A DNA stretch of 64,000 nucleotides from Hysterium pulicare CBS 123377 (lineage: Eukaryota > Ascomycota > Dothideomycetes > Hysteriales > Hysteriaceae), in contig AJFK01000502.1 in NCBI GenBank assembly GCA_000467715.1, positions 1 to 64,000 of the forward strand. Reading direction: 5' to 3'. Shown here in pieces: positions 11,580 to 22,107 of the stretch. Under the pieces are notes generated by a model that did not search any database, was not told the origin of the DNA, and saw only the letters and a list, made by a program, of their open reading frames with translations. The translations under genes and the position numbers were made by a program. The stretch's first letter is position 1. Every line of letters starts with the position of its first letter.

Positions 11580-13011
11580 ATGATCGGTCGAAGCTTTGGC
11601 AGCACTGCTACGGCAGCAATTGCACTTCTCTCAAGCTTGAGCAACGCAGCTCCTACTCCGTTGTAAGTTCAACAAGAAACTCACCTGCAAACTCATTCTC
11701 ACCATCTGCAGTACTCAGTACAAGCGAGAATCTCTCAAGTTTGACTACAACCAGAAAGTACGAGGTGTGAATCTCGGCGGTTGGTTTGTCCTCGAGCCTT
11801 GGATAACACCAAGCTTGTTCGAGCAATGGTCAGACGGCAATGGAGCTAAAGATGAATACACGTTCTGCCAGAGTCTCGGTGCAGCTGAGGCAAAGAGTCG
11901 CCTTTCTTCACATTGGAGCTCGTGGATTACCCAAAGCGACTTCAGTGACATTGCCGCTGCTGGCATGAACCACGTGCGCATTCCAATTGGATACTGGAGT
12001 ATCATTCCCGTCGATGGCGAGCCTTATGTTCAAGGAGCATACGATGTTCTCGGTCAAGCTTTAGACTGGGCTTCAGGTGCGGGATTGAAAGTGATGATCG
12101 ACTTGCACGGTGGTAAGTCGTCTCGAGCTGCATCCAAACTTGCTGTACTAACCTGTTGCAGCTAAGGGTTCCCAAAACGGTTTTGACAACTCGGGCCATT
12201 ATGGTCCCATTGGATGGGGGCAAGGTGATACTGTTGACCACACCAAGAACGTGCTGAACAAGATCCGCGATGACCACGCATCGCATCCCGCTGTGGCCGC
12301 TATCGAGCTCCTCAACGAGCCAATAGGCTCTTCCATAGGCATGGACACCGTGCGCCAATTCTACATGGACGGTTGGGGCAACCTTAAAGATTCCAACGTT
12401 GCTATCACCTTCCACGACGCATTCGCAGGTGTCACCGGCTGGAATAGCTGGGGCGCGGGCATGTCAAATTTGCTCTTAGACACTCACCATTACGAAATCT
12501 TCGACACCGGCGCTGTCGCCATGTCGCCCAGCACTCACATCTCCACTGCGTGCGACTTTGGTAACCAGATGGCCAGTACCGGCAAATGGACCATTGCAGG
12601 TGAATGGACAGGTGCACAAACCGACTGCGCGAAGTGGTTAAACGGTCTAGGAAAAGGTGCTCGCTACGATGGTTCATTCGAAGGGTCAACTAAGGTCGGC
12701 TCTTGTGATGGAAAGTACACTGGTACCGTTGCTGGCCTCTCCAGCGATGATAAGAACAACATTGCCCACTTCATCAACGCTCAGCTAGATGCATTCGAGA
12801 AGGCTAATGGTTGGATTTTCTGGACATGGAAGACCGAAAGCGCTCCAGAATGGAACATGAAAGATCTATTGGCAGCGGGAATCTTCCCAAACCCGGTAAC
12901 ATCTCGACAATGTAAGTTGTTGCCTTCCCCTCTCCATCCGAACTGCATTGTTTTTCGGCCCGAATTTTGAACACTGCTGACAAGCAAACAGATCCCGGCC
13001 AATGCGGTTGA
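11580..13011 (+). CDS. exg1: Glucan exo-1,3-beta-glucosidase (GH5, secreted)
   Basis: Four exons (11580-11662, 11712-12112, 12162-12911, 12992-13011) give 417 aa, the usual size for fungal GH5_9 exo-beta-1,3-glucanases. The N-terminus is a signal peptide ending near SNAAPTPF. Diagnostic stretches are VRGVNLGGWFVLEPWITPSL, LLNEP with the acid/base Glu214, DTHHYEIF, and IAGEWTGA with the nucleophile Glu309. The last exon is only 20 bases and encodes the typical ending YPGQCG. The enzyme trims beta-1,3-glucan from the non-reducing end in the wall or medium, for wall remodelling and glucan use. All key residues are present. Introns have TACTAAC or similar branch sites. The assignment is from memory of the family, but the motifs are unambiguous. 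Confidence 0.95.
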
Positions 13012-14374
13012 TCACCATCACCGTCACCCGCTTCCAGTTTCCTTTATTCGCGTAATTGTTCATCCTCATTTAAAGCGCATATAAGCACTCGTTTCTTCCC
13101 AAGAAACGGCTTTGTACATCTCTCACGACCGTTACGACTTTTGCTTTTTGGATACCCCAAACGCGCTCGCTAGAAATACCCTTCTCTTTCGATACTCGAG
13201 CAAAAATTATGTATTATGGCATGGCATGGACGGTGGCTCGATATCTGGCCTAGAATACTTATTAGTTGAGAATGTACAGTACAAAGCATGCATCACATGG
13301 GAAAGGCATGTGTACCAATAGCTTCATATTTCAGAGAAACTCAAGCCCGGTCGTATTGTGAGACACGGTATTTAGCGATGGTTGTCTCTGACAATTTCGC
13401 GTTACATAACGCAATTTCCGTCGCTGCTCGCGCTCTTCGCCAGACTGCCTATTGAAGTGTAGGGCCTCTTGTCCGCCCCAATTGCAAACACTCGGAATGG
13501 CGTCAGAGCTTAACGGAGGGATTCCGGTGAAAGGTCTTGTCAACCATTGTTTGAACTCTCTACTTAGCGATGACTCGACAGAACTGGATCGAGCGAGGGA
13601 TGAATGAATTGCTGATGTGCACTCTATTCTCCATAGTAACACTACAGCCCTACATGACCGAAGGACTTCATTCCACTTCTCGCGATGCTGCCTGGCGGGT
13701 AGAGCAAACCCTCATATTCGCCGGAATGTAGAGCTGAAAGTAGCCAAGGCGAGCGTCTCGTATAAAAGAGCTGAGTGCACCAATATCCTTTGCAATCACT
13801 GCGCCGCAATCTTCTTTTGACAGACCTGACCCCCCGTGGCTGTCTATGCCTGGAAATTGCGCGACAGAAGGATGCGCCTGGGCTGAAGAAGCAGAGATGA
13901 CAGCCCCTGGAGCGCCCAGCTCCTCTGGGTTCCTTTGCGCGAATGACTTCATTTAGCTCGAGACCGCCATTCGCAAGACGGCTAGGGCGAGATGAGTATA
14001 GGAGTTTGATTGGGCGGAGAAGGAAACTAACGCAGGAACGCTGTAAGCCATGTCAACTTTGATTCGAGACTTGATCCCTGCCAAGATTTTGACGGCGAGC
14101 CACTAGCCGAAGTCGTTAAAACCCCCTTCTACACCTCTGCCTCTCTTACTCTCCCTCACCACACTGTCGATATACTTCTGCCTGTGTCTCTCACCGAAGC
14201 AATACTACGCTTCAGCCTCTCTTTAATCTACAGCCTTCGGCTCAGTCATTCGTTCGAGAACCCATACATCTCGTCTCTCCTTTACATCCGTTCTTACGAC
14301 ATTCCACGCTCTTTAAGCACAACACAGAAGTTAATAACCTAATTCCACTCCTCACGACAATCCAAGAAGCAAAG
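13012..14374. other. Intergenic region, 1.4 kb
   Basis: Nothing coding is supported. The final 250 bases are strongly CT-rich (for example CTCTGCCTCTCTTACTCTCC), a promoter and 5' leader signature of highly expressed fungal genes, and lead into the GPI-protein gene. Confidence 0.6.
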
Positions 14375-15320
14375 ATGTTCAAATCCGCTGTTGCTCTCTT
14401 TGCTGGCCTTGCTGCCGTTGCGTCCGCCTACACCACTCCAGTTGGTGCGCCAGATGGCAATCCGATCGCCCTCCCAGGTCTCAACGATGTATGTAAACAT
14501 TCACTTGTGAAATCGCGGTTTTGGCGCACCAAAGCGATGACTTCATTTGCAAAACAATCAGATGATTTGCGCTCCACATTATAAACTTACCAAAACACGA
14601 AAACATTCATAGCTAACGCTATACTTAGATCGTGCCCGCCGGCAAACCTTACACTATCACCTGGAAGGCTACCACCCCCGGCACTGTGACTCTGCTTCTC
14701 CTTCGTGGACCTTCTACCAACGTTGTTCCAATTGGCGCACCAATTGCTTCCGGCATCGAAAACACCGGTACCTTCGTCTGGACCCCTTCTACTTCCCTTG
14801 AGCCAGATACCACCCACTATGGACTCCAGTTGATTGTTGACGGTACTGGCCAATACCAATGTAAGTCCATTCCACAAAACTTAACATAGCAACCACTGAC
14901 ATTACTCTAGATTCAACCCAGTTTGGCATCTCCAACCCCAGCTACACTGGCGCCTCGTCCTCCGCGTCCTTGTCTGCCTATACTTCCACTGTGGCCCCTG
15001 CAACATCTCTGAGCGCGTCGGTCTCGCTGAGCACGTCGATCTTGTCCTCATATAAGACAGTAACCGCTGCTAACTCTACTCTTGCCACGGTTACCAAGAT
15101 TGTCAGCAGCCAGTACGTTGCCAGCACCGGATTCCCAGTTTCCAACTCCAGCATCATTCTCCCAACCAAGAGCATGTCCGTCCCTAGCACTCTCGTTGCT
15201 ACTGCTACCGAATCCACCTCTGCTACCGCAAGCGCTCCAGTCTCAACTGGTGCCGCTGGACATCTGCAGGCCGCACTCGGCCTTGTCGGCGCCGTCGCTG
15301 GTATGGTCATGGTTCTGTAA
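14375..15320 (+). CDS. GPI-anchored Ser/Thr-rich surface protein (Kre9/Knh1-like N-terminal domain)
   Basis: Three exons (14375-14488, 14629-14860, 14911-15320) give 251 aa. The N-terminal signal peptide is MFKSAVALFAGLAAVASA. The first domain (about residues 20-125) has VPAGKPYTITWKATTPGTVT, FVWTPSTSLEP and YGLQLIVDG, the pattern of the fungal Ser-Thr-rich GPI-anchored family related to Kre9/Knh1 (PF10342 type). A Ser/Thr-rich stalk of about 100 residues follows, with many O-glycosylation sites. The C-terminus STGAAGHLQAALGLVGAVAG plus a short hydrophobic end is a GPI-attachment signal. Location is probably plasma membrane or cell wall. The long CT-rich leader suggests strong expression. Such proteins affect wall glucan assembly, but their activity is not known. 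Confidence 0.9.
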
Positions 15321-15932
15321 ATCCTCTCTTGAGTACTTGGGATTAGTTTACGGTAATGCATATTCGCACTGGATAAATGGATCATCTGCATGTAATCGGT
15401 AACCCTAGCTGGTTGACTGGATAAAAATGTTGGCTGCATTGTTGGTCACATGGTAATCGGAGTTTTTGTCGATAATGATAGGCATTTCCAATGAGATCGC
15501 TTTTATACCCACATGAGAAATCATCACTGTGTCGTGTTTTGACGCCACTTGCGATCGTAAATCTACTAACGATGTCTCTTTTGATGATTTGTTTCATCCT
15601 ACAACCAATAAGACGTCTGTTTATCAACCTTAAAGCCAGGCTCTTCCCGGGTCGACAAAGCTTTACCACTGTCTGGCTTGCGCATCACATCTGTGAAAAA
15701 GAGTTTGGTAACCACTATCATACCTTCATCCTACACGGCACTTCATCCGTGTTATCAATGGCACAACTCGGAGCCTCAGAGTCGAATTCCCGGCGCAGCG
15801 CATGTGCACAACTCAGCAAAATTCTCCTTGATTCGCATCAGCAATCACTAAGCAGGACAAGCATCTTGTAGGACTCCACATAGATATTATCATCTTCTCC
15901 ATCTACTCTTCAACCTTCAACTCCCACCTGCC
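15321..15932. other. Convergent intergenic region
   Basis: The 3' flanks of the plus-strand GPI-protein gene and the minus-strand SDR gene. I see no gene or notable repeat. Confidence 0.6.
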
Positions 15933-16889
15933 TCAAACAGCCATCCTAAACTTCAACAGATCCCTCCCCACCATGTCTTCTCTCTTCCCCTCCAACTCCT
16001 CAAAATCCCAGTTCACACTAACATACCTCCCACTCAACCACTCCCTCCTCTCCTTACTCAACCACACACAAACGCCCCCACAGAGCTCCACATCATCATA
16101 CACAATCTTCTCCCAAAGCTCCCCAGTATGTCCTTCGGTCTGCGGCGTCAACACGGCTCCCGGGTGCAGCGCGTAAGCCAAAACACCCTCTTTCTCTCGA
16201 TAATCAGCATCGATATGCTCAACGAGTCTATTCGCCGCGATCTTGGAGACATTATACGCAGTCGTCGTTATCGCAGACGCGGTACTATGAGCCGCAAGAC
16301 TGGTAATTAGAATGAAAGTTTTCAAGCCCTTCGGACTCTGCTTCAACAGCGGCAGAAATGCCTGAGCGGTCCGCCAAGAGCCGAGCAAGTTAATATCCAG
16401 CACGCGCGCGAAATCAAGATCTTCTTCTATGTTCTGGGGGAGGCGGTGTTTCAAAGCTCCGGGTTGTGAGGCGTCGGGAATGTACTTTGATATCACGCCC
16501 GCGTTCGCAACGACGACATCTACTCGGCTCCATTTCGCCCGCACATCTGCTTCCAGCGCCGCGATATCCTCGGCCTTTTGCGTGTCGCATATCCGACTCA
16601 CGATCTCGACGTCTTTGTTTACGGAGCGGATTTCTTGGGATAGGGTCGTCAGGTCGGATTGTGTGCGTGAGGATATCGCGATGCCGCTTGCGCCGGCTTT
16701 GGCGTACGCGAGCGCTATGTGGTAGCCGATTCCCTTTCCGGCGCCTGTTATCACTGCGACGAAGGGGTGGGGGAGAGTGGCGAGGGAGGGATCGGTGGTT
16801 GGAGAGAGGGCTTTGTGGTAGGTGGGTGTGAAGTTTACGCCCATGTGGGGTGGGAAAGTGCGGGAGAAGGAGGACTCGGAAGACGCCAT
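15933..16889 (-). CDS. Short-chain dehydrogenase/reductase
   Basis: A single-exon gene for 318 aa. The Rossmann nucleotide-binding motif TGAGKGIG is at residues 48-55, NAG at 129-131, the catalytic Ser at about 197 (LITSLAAHS), and the YNVSK catalytic Tyr212/Lys216 pair follows, so the active site looks complete. ISSRTQSDL after beta-2, with Arg in place of an acidic residue, favours NADP(H) over NAD(H) (inference). No targeting signal or membrane span is evident, so it is probably cytosolic. The substrate is unknown. A SAM methyltransferase on the same strand lies about 360 bases upstream of its start; whether the two are co-regulated cannot be told. Confidence 0.92.
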   Translation of the reverse strand: MASSESSFSRTFPPHMGVNFTPTYHKALSPTTDPSLATLPHPFVAVITGAGKGIGYHIALAYAKAGASGIAISSRTQSDLTTLSQEIRSVNKDVEIVSRICDTQKAEDIAALEADVRAKWSRVDVVVANAGVISKYIPDASQPGALKHRLPQNIEEDLDFARVLDINLLGSWRTAQAFLPLLKQSPKGLKTFILITSLAAHSTASAITTTAYNVSKIAANRLVEHIDADYREKEGVLAYALHPGAVLTPQTEGHTGELWEKIVYDDVELCGGVCVWLSKERREWLSGRYVSVNWDFEELEGKREDMVGRDLLKFRMAV

Positions 16890-17250
16890 TGTGGAGGGAT
16901 TTTGGGTGTGGAGGGGAAGAGTTGCTTTTGCTTTTGGTGGAAACTGGGTTGGTTTGTGTGTCTATGTATATGTGTTTGCAGATTTTGTTTTGTGCTGAGG
17001 TATAGATGAATCTATTTGAAACCCGAGTCGCATTTTCGACGTCGATCCCTTCGACCTGTATATTGTTTCCCCGCTATCGTTCAAGACGAATAGCTCTAAT
17101 AACCCGTTATGCAGAATACAAGAGAGTTGGGTTTGTTAGGAAATCATTGTTCATGTAGTGTATTTACTTTATTGAAAGATCTGGAAAGTGGTATATAAAC
17201 GCCTACTTTTTCCTAAATCCGGTAACCCCTAAACGCCGACTGAAAATCAA
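16890..17250. other. Promoter-side spacer of the SDR gene
   Basis: 360 bases separate the SDR start from the methyltransferase 3' end. It should hold the SDR promoter; no distinct motif stands out. Confidence 0.5.
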
Positions 17251-18355
17251 TCACGACGAGCTCTTGAGCTCAGGCTTCCGACCGTATATGATGTGCAGAT
17301 TACAGTAGGAATGTACGGCTCGATTCTTTAGGTCATTCCGTACGCCTACAAGGAAAACTTGCGTCCGCTCGTTACTCCATCCCAGCACTCTTGTAAACAG
17401 CGCCAGCGAGTATGATTCCACAGCCATAAGCAGCGAGCAAAGATTATATCTTCCAATCTCCTTCAACTTCGGATCTCGAGGCCAGCCGGATGAAGGCACC
17501 TGTGTCGAATTAGCTAACAATTCCTTAATCAAATCGCCTGTGCTTCAACCGCAATGCAGGGGCAGGCAACCAGACCTTATATATATCATCCGTAACATCC
17601 ACGAACCCCGCCTGTGTTAACTTCTCCTTCAAGTCCTCAGCAACATTCATCTTCCGTCCAAACATCTCGCTCGCCTTATGCAAACTCTCAATATACTCAA
17701 CCAGATTTGGCGCCAACTTCATAGTATCATCATCACTCCTCAACGTAACCTCGAACTCCTGCAACTCAATCCACCCGCCGGGCCGTAAGTTTTGATAAGC
17801 TTGTCCAATCAGTTTTCCCCAGTCCCCTATACTGCCTCCCAAGTCCCGCGTGTGTATAAAGTCGAACGGTGTGCTGAAAAGCCATTCTTGCTCCGCGTCA
17901 TCGACTTGGAAATGTAGGTTCGGAGGCACCCAAGATGGTTGGATAGGACTTAAATCCGTGCCCAGAACCTCGCTTTCGGGATGATCGTCTGCAAAATCAA
18001 TCGCCCATATCCCCGTCCCCGTCCCGATGTCTAAAACCCGCTGTGGATTGCGCAGGGGGCAGAGATACAGTCGTCCGTTCAGAGCGAGGTTTCGTACGTG
18101 GTGCAGGAGGTCTTGTCTGTCTTGTTCTACTTCGTCATTCGGAAGGACGTAGGTTCCGCTGCGATAGGCGTGGTATCGACGGCCGTTTTCGTAGGTGTAG
18201 TCGAGGACGGAGCTGGCGAGGGAGGTTGTTAGGCTTCGAGTTGAGTCTGTGTCGGAGGAGGAGTCGAAGGCGGAGTCAGTCTCCGAGGAGTCGGGTTCTA
18301 TAGGGTTGGAAGCGAGGGGAGGAGCATGTGGTGGTTGAGGGGTTGATGCCGACAT
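17251..18355 (-). CDS. SAM-dependent methyltransferase, LaeA-like
   Basis: Two exons (18355-17576 and 17499-17251) give 342 aa. After a disordered acidic/Ser N-terminus, the sequence YENGRRYHAYRSGTYVLPND leads into the class I fold: motif I VLDIGTGTGIWAIDFAD at 107-123, then LGTDLSPIQPSWVPPN, FDFIHTRDLGG and LRPGGWIELQEF. The second exon supplies PRDPKLKEIGRYNL and ALFTRVLGW, the conserved C-terminus of fungal LaeA-like and secondary-metabolism methyltransferases. The intron (17575-17500) keeps phase 0 and restores the family sequence K-V-P, but its donor is GTCTGG, weak for a fungus. Retention would add 16 residues and then a stop. The target is unknown; roles in metabolite tailoring or regulation are possible. 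Confidence 0.9.
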
Positions 18356-19417
18356 TGTTTGCGATTCGAGCCTTTTCGTTCAAGCAAGTAAAGGAGAGTG
18401 TGGGGGAAGATGGATTTGGAGAACGCTATAACATAGACACGACAAAGAGCTCGACTTATCTGGAAAGGATGTGCTGCCGCACTCTAAATACTAGTAGTCA
18501 GTTGGTGCCGCAGGCATGCCAACAAGCCCTAAAAGCTAAGCATAGGTCTTATGAGCTAGACGTCGCCAATATTGGTCTTTCCCTTCCCCAGGTCCTTCGC
18601 CGCATGGCAAAAGACGAGGGGCGGAAACTTCCATGGCGCGAACCGTCTCGAGGCCATCGTGTAACGTCTTCCCGGCTTGGGCCTGTTGATTATTGCTTTG
18701 CCAAAGGAAAATAGTCCAGAAAGGGCGGACATCTCCGTTCCGAGGCGGAGAGGCGGAGAGGCGGATAGGCCAACCCATCCACAGCTAAAGTAACGCTTGA
18801 TAGGAAGTCAGTGTTGTTGCGCAAATTGGCCCCTGTCATCATCCAGGAGACTCGCGGTCCAACATTAATAGTGGAAGATCGTCTGCATGAATCGGAGCCG
18901 GGTAACACAAGTGTTGTGTTGTTCACTGTGCCGCAATCATTCGAGGGTTGAGATGACGGAATGTGCGGAATTGGAATGCGGCAAGGTTACTCGAGGACCC
19001 CACCAACGGGCTCATCAAGCAACAAGGGATGACAGTTGCTTCCGTGGAGACATGGGGGGTAGCATTTCGGGGCCGCCGACATGGCGCCGACCTTAGTGCT
19101 TGGGATGTGGATATAAAACCTAATGGTGCCCGGGAATTGCGCCGGGGGATGCAATATCAAACGACGAATTCTACTCAGTAACTTGTATATAAAGATCGAG
19201 TATCTATTTGCAAAGTAGCTTCCCAGCCTTCGAAAACAAGCAAAACCCTACCTGCAATCCCAATATCCAAAAGTGCAGCGGTTCACGGCCAGTGGCATGA
19301 CACGCCAAGTCGCGCAAACACTGAAGCTTCACCAACGCTCTCCTCCCCTCATCACTTCACTAACAAACGAAAAAGCTTTTAGACACCTATATAATTATAA
19401 TAATTCATCCGTCCTTT
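18356..19417. other. Intergenic region between methyltransferase and U6 genes
   Basis: No gene is supported. It holds the methyltransferase promoter and a short direct repeat at 18743-18766 of three AGGCGGAG/T units, each containing GCGGAG or a near copy. Confidence 0.55.
19388..19396 (+). promoter_or_regulatory. TATA box of the U6 snRNA gene
   Basis: TATATAATT lies 30 bases upstream of the inferred U6 5' end, the spacing expected for a TATA-directed RNA polymerase III start. Confidence 0.75.
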
Positions 19418-19515
19418 CGCCTTCGGGCATCTGGTCAATTTGCAACGATACAGAGAAGATTAGCATGGCCCCTGCACTAAGGATGACATTGCTATCAAAG
19501 ATGAGCTTAAAGATT
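19418..19515 (+). ncRNA. U6: U6 spliceosomal RNA
   Basis: The sequence contains the near-invariant U6 core: ACGATACAGAGAAGATTAGC, including the ACAGAGA box at 19450-19456 and the AGC triad at 19462-19464, followed by ATGGCCCCTGCACTAAGGAT. A short 5' stem-loop, GCC-UUCG-GGC, is at 19419-19428, and a run of seven T at 19514-19520 serves as the RNA polymerase III terminator. The length of about 98 bases matches fungal U6, and I recognise no intron in it, unlike fission yeast U6. It is the catalytic snRNA of the spliceosome and pairs with U4 and U2. The 5' and 3' ends are inferred within a few bases. Confidence 0.96.
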
Positions 19516-19528
19516 TTTTTGGATCGAT

Positions 19529-19539
19529 GGTTCGAGTAA
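19529..19539 (+). promoter_or_regulatory. Possible extragenic B-box of U6
   Basis: GGTTCGAGTAA matches the TFIIIC B-box consensus GGTTCGANTCC at all but the last two positions and sits just 9 bases after the T-run. In budding yeast U6 uses a downstream B-box, but at a greater distance. Tentative. Confidence 0.35.
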
Positions 19540-20259
19540 GTGGGAGGCTAATGGTCTTTTTCTTTTTGCTTTCTGGACTTGGGAGTGAGAGGGAGACGTT
19601 TGAGGTGCTCTGTTGGTGATATCACGTGATTGGCTCATATGTTCAGGTTTCAGAGATTGGTACCATTGCTAAAGGGCCAATGACAGAGACTTAAAAGATA
19701 AACGGGTTCCAGATGACACTGTGAATTATATGCCCAAATACGAAGTTAGCCAGTTGTCCTGAACCCGCTCTCGTACTGAGGTGTTGCCATTCATTACATA
19801 TTTGATTTCGGGGAAAAGCCTCAAGTCAGCGTAACTACTCTAAGGGTTTCCGCAATATTCCTATGTTGTGTAACATAGCCACTTTGGCCCCTTTAATATC
19901 TATAGCTCTTTTTAGAATCAGTCTAAATTCTTACTACACCATACAGTTCTACCCCAGAGCTTCCCAATCAAGGCTCCAGATATTGTGTCTCTCCAAACTG
20001 TGTCCAGGACGCCTACGACACTACATAGCGTTCCTAAAGCCTAGATGACCTATGCGTATGGCTATCCACTTCCAAGAAGTAGTTATATTTTCCAAGTACA
20101 AGCAATCGGCCAGTCACTGGCTTTCCAACATTAAAGTTTGGCCAAACTCGGCTCCATGCACTGACAGCGGAGCCAATTCACTAGCGTCAGCGGGGGGGCC
20201 AGGGATAAGATGGGATGGCTATGCACCTCCAAATCAATCTGCAACCATTATTATCCAAC
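19540..20259. other. Spacer and promoter upstream of the P450 gene
   Basis: No coding frame is supported. A TCACGTGA palindrome occurs at 19622-19629. Confidence 0.5.
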
Positions 20260-22107
20260 ATGGGCTTCGCGATGCCCGATGTCCTGCACCATGTTACTGG
20301 ACCCGGCGTGTCGGTAAAGACATTCGGAGAAGCATTGGTCTGGCTGGTAAGCTTTGTATTGTTCCTTTCAAGCCCCTGTTGCACAAGGTCTTGAGCCTCA
20401 GTTACGCGACATTGGTGCAATGTAACTGTTCAATTGGAAGGAATATGCTGACAATCCTGAACTAGATTCTGCTCTATCGCGTATACCTCGTCTTTTCACG
20501 ATTGTACCTGTCTCCGTTGCGCTCCTTCCCCGGTCCCAAGCTGTGGGCTGCCTCGAGACTCCCTTATTCCTACTCAGTTATTCGAGGAAAAACCCACCTC
20601 GACATCCTCGCCCTGCACAAGCAGTACGGTCCTGTGGTTCGCATTTCGCCTCACGAACTCGCCTTCTTTACCCCACAATCCTTCCGCGACATCTACGGCT
20701 TCCCGGAAACAAGGAATGGGAAAGAGAAGAAGAAATTCGCGAAAGACCGAACGCACTACATCTATCCTCCCAATGGAGTCGATCACCTAGTTTCAGCTGT
20801 AGACGATGAAGTCCACGCGCGGCATAGACGTCTATTGGGCTGGGTCTTCAGTGCCTCGGAGCTGAAAAAGCAGGAGGGCCTTGTACAAGGCTACGTCAAT
20901 ACACTGATCTCTAAACTCCACGATGAGAGCAGGTCTGGAAAGGGCAGCATCGATATCAAGTCTTGGCTGAACTACACAACATTCGACATCACGGGCGATC
21001 TCATGTTTGGCGAGAGCTTCGGTTGCTTAGAAGAAATCCAATTACATCCCTGGATCGGCCTTATCTTCGACTCTATGAAAGCTATCAATATCATTGGGGT
21101 TGCGAACCAGTTTCCGGCTATCAACTCGCTACTACAGAGACTTATACCGAAGAGTGTGATTCAGAAGGGAGTTGACCACTTTGACCTGACCGCGCAAAAG
21201 GTGGATCGGAGATTGAGTATGGGGGCTGATCGGCCGGATTTTATGAGCGCGATGCTCAAGAATGGACTCAGTGACGACCTAGTCTCGGATAAGCGAGGGG
21301 AGAAGGCGAAGCTCATGAGCCGACAGGAGTTACACTCGAACGCCTTCATGTAAGTTGTCCCTTAGAACGTAATAGGCAATACTAATTCTTTGCTAGTATG
21401 ATCGTTGCAGGTAGCGAGACCTCAGCAACTGCCTTGTCTGGAGCTGTGTACTATCTATGCAAGTTCCCACAGACGATGGAACGACTGGTCTCAGAGATCC
21501 GCGGAGCTTTCCAAACCCAAAGCGATATCACATTTGCGAACGTCGGCCGCCTCCAGTACCTGAACGCCGTAATCGAAGAGACAATGCGCATCTATCCTCC
21601 CTTCGCTACTAGCTTGTGCCGAGTTGCTCCTGAAGGAGGCGAAATAGTAGATGGACACTATGTTCCTGAAGGAGTAAGCACAGGTCATTATACAATTTCG
21701 GAGGACTTGCTAACAAACTGCGACAGACCACTGTTGCCACACATTACTACGCTACCTTTCATTCTCCCGATAACTTCTTCAACCCTGACGGGTTCATACC
21801 AGAGCGTTGGCTAGATACGGATACGCGTTTTGCATACGATAACGAGGATGCTCTGCAGCCATTCAGTCTTGGGCCAAGAGGCTGTTTAGGAAAGAAGTAC
21901 GCCTAGATTTCCTTCTCCTAAGGTTATTACACAGAAGCTAACAACAACCTTTCCAGTCTAGCGTACGCCGAAATGCGTGTCATCCTTGCAAAACTCATCT
22001 TCAACTTCAATATTAGCCTCTGCCCCGAAAGCGAGAACTGGACCGAGCAGGAGGTATACTTTCTCTGGGATAAGCATCCATTGATGGTGACGTTGCGCGA
22101 CTGGTAG
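20260..22107 (+). CDS. Cytochrome P450 monooxygenase
   Basis: Five exons (20260-20346, 20466-21349, 21397-21673, 21727-21896, 21957-22107) give 522 aa. The small first exon, joined in phase 0, supplies part of the N-terminal membrane anchor, continued by LILLYRVYLVFSRLYL and the proline hinge SFPGPK. Family marks are WVFSASELKKQEG (C-helix region), I-helix AGSETSA near 328-334, ExxR as EETMR (Glu385/Arg388), PERW near 441-444, and the heme loop PFSLGPRGCLG with Cys469 as iron ligand. All essential residues are present. It resembles the isotrichodermin C-15 hydroxylase type of fungal P450s (CYP65-like by memory); the substrate is unknown. Expected on the ER membrane with a P450 reductase. The nearest genes are U6 and a methyltransferase. 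Confidence 0.95.
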
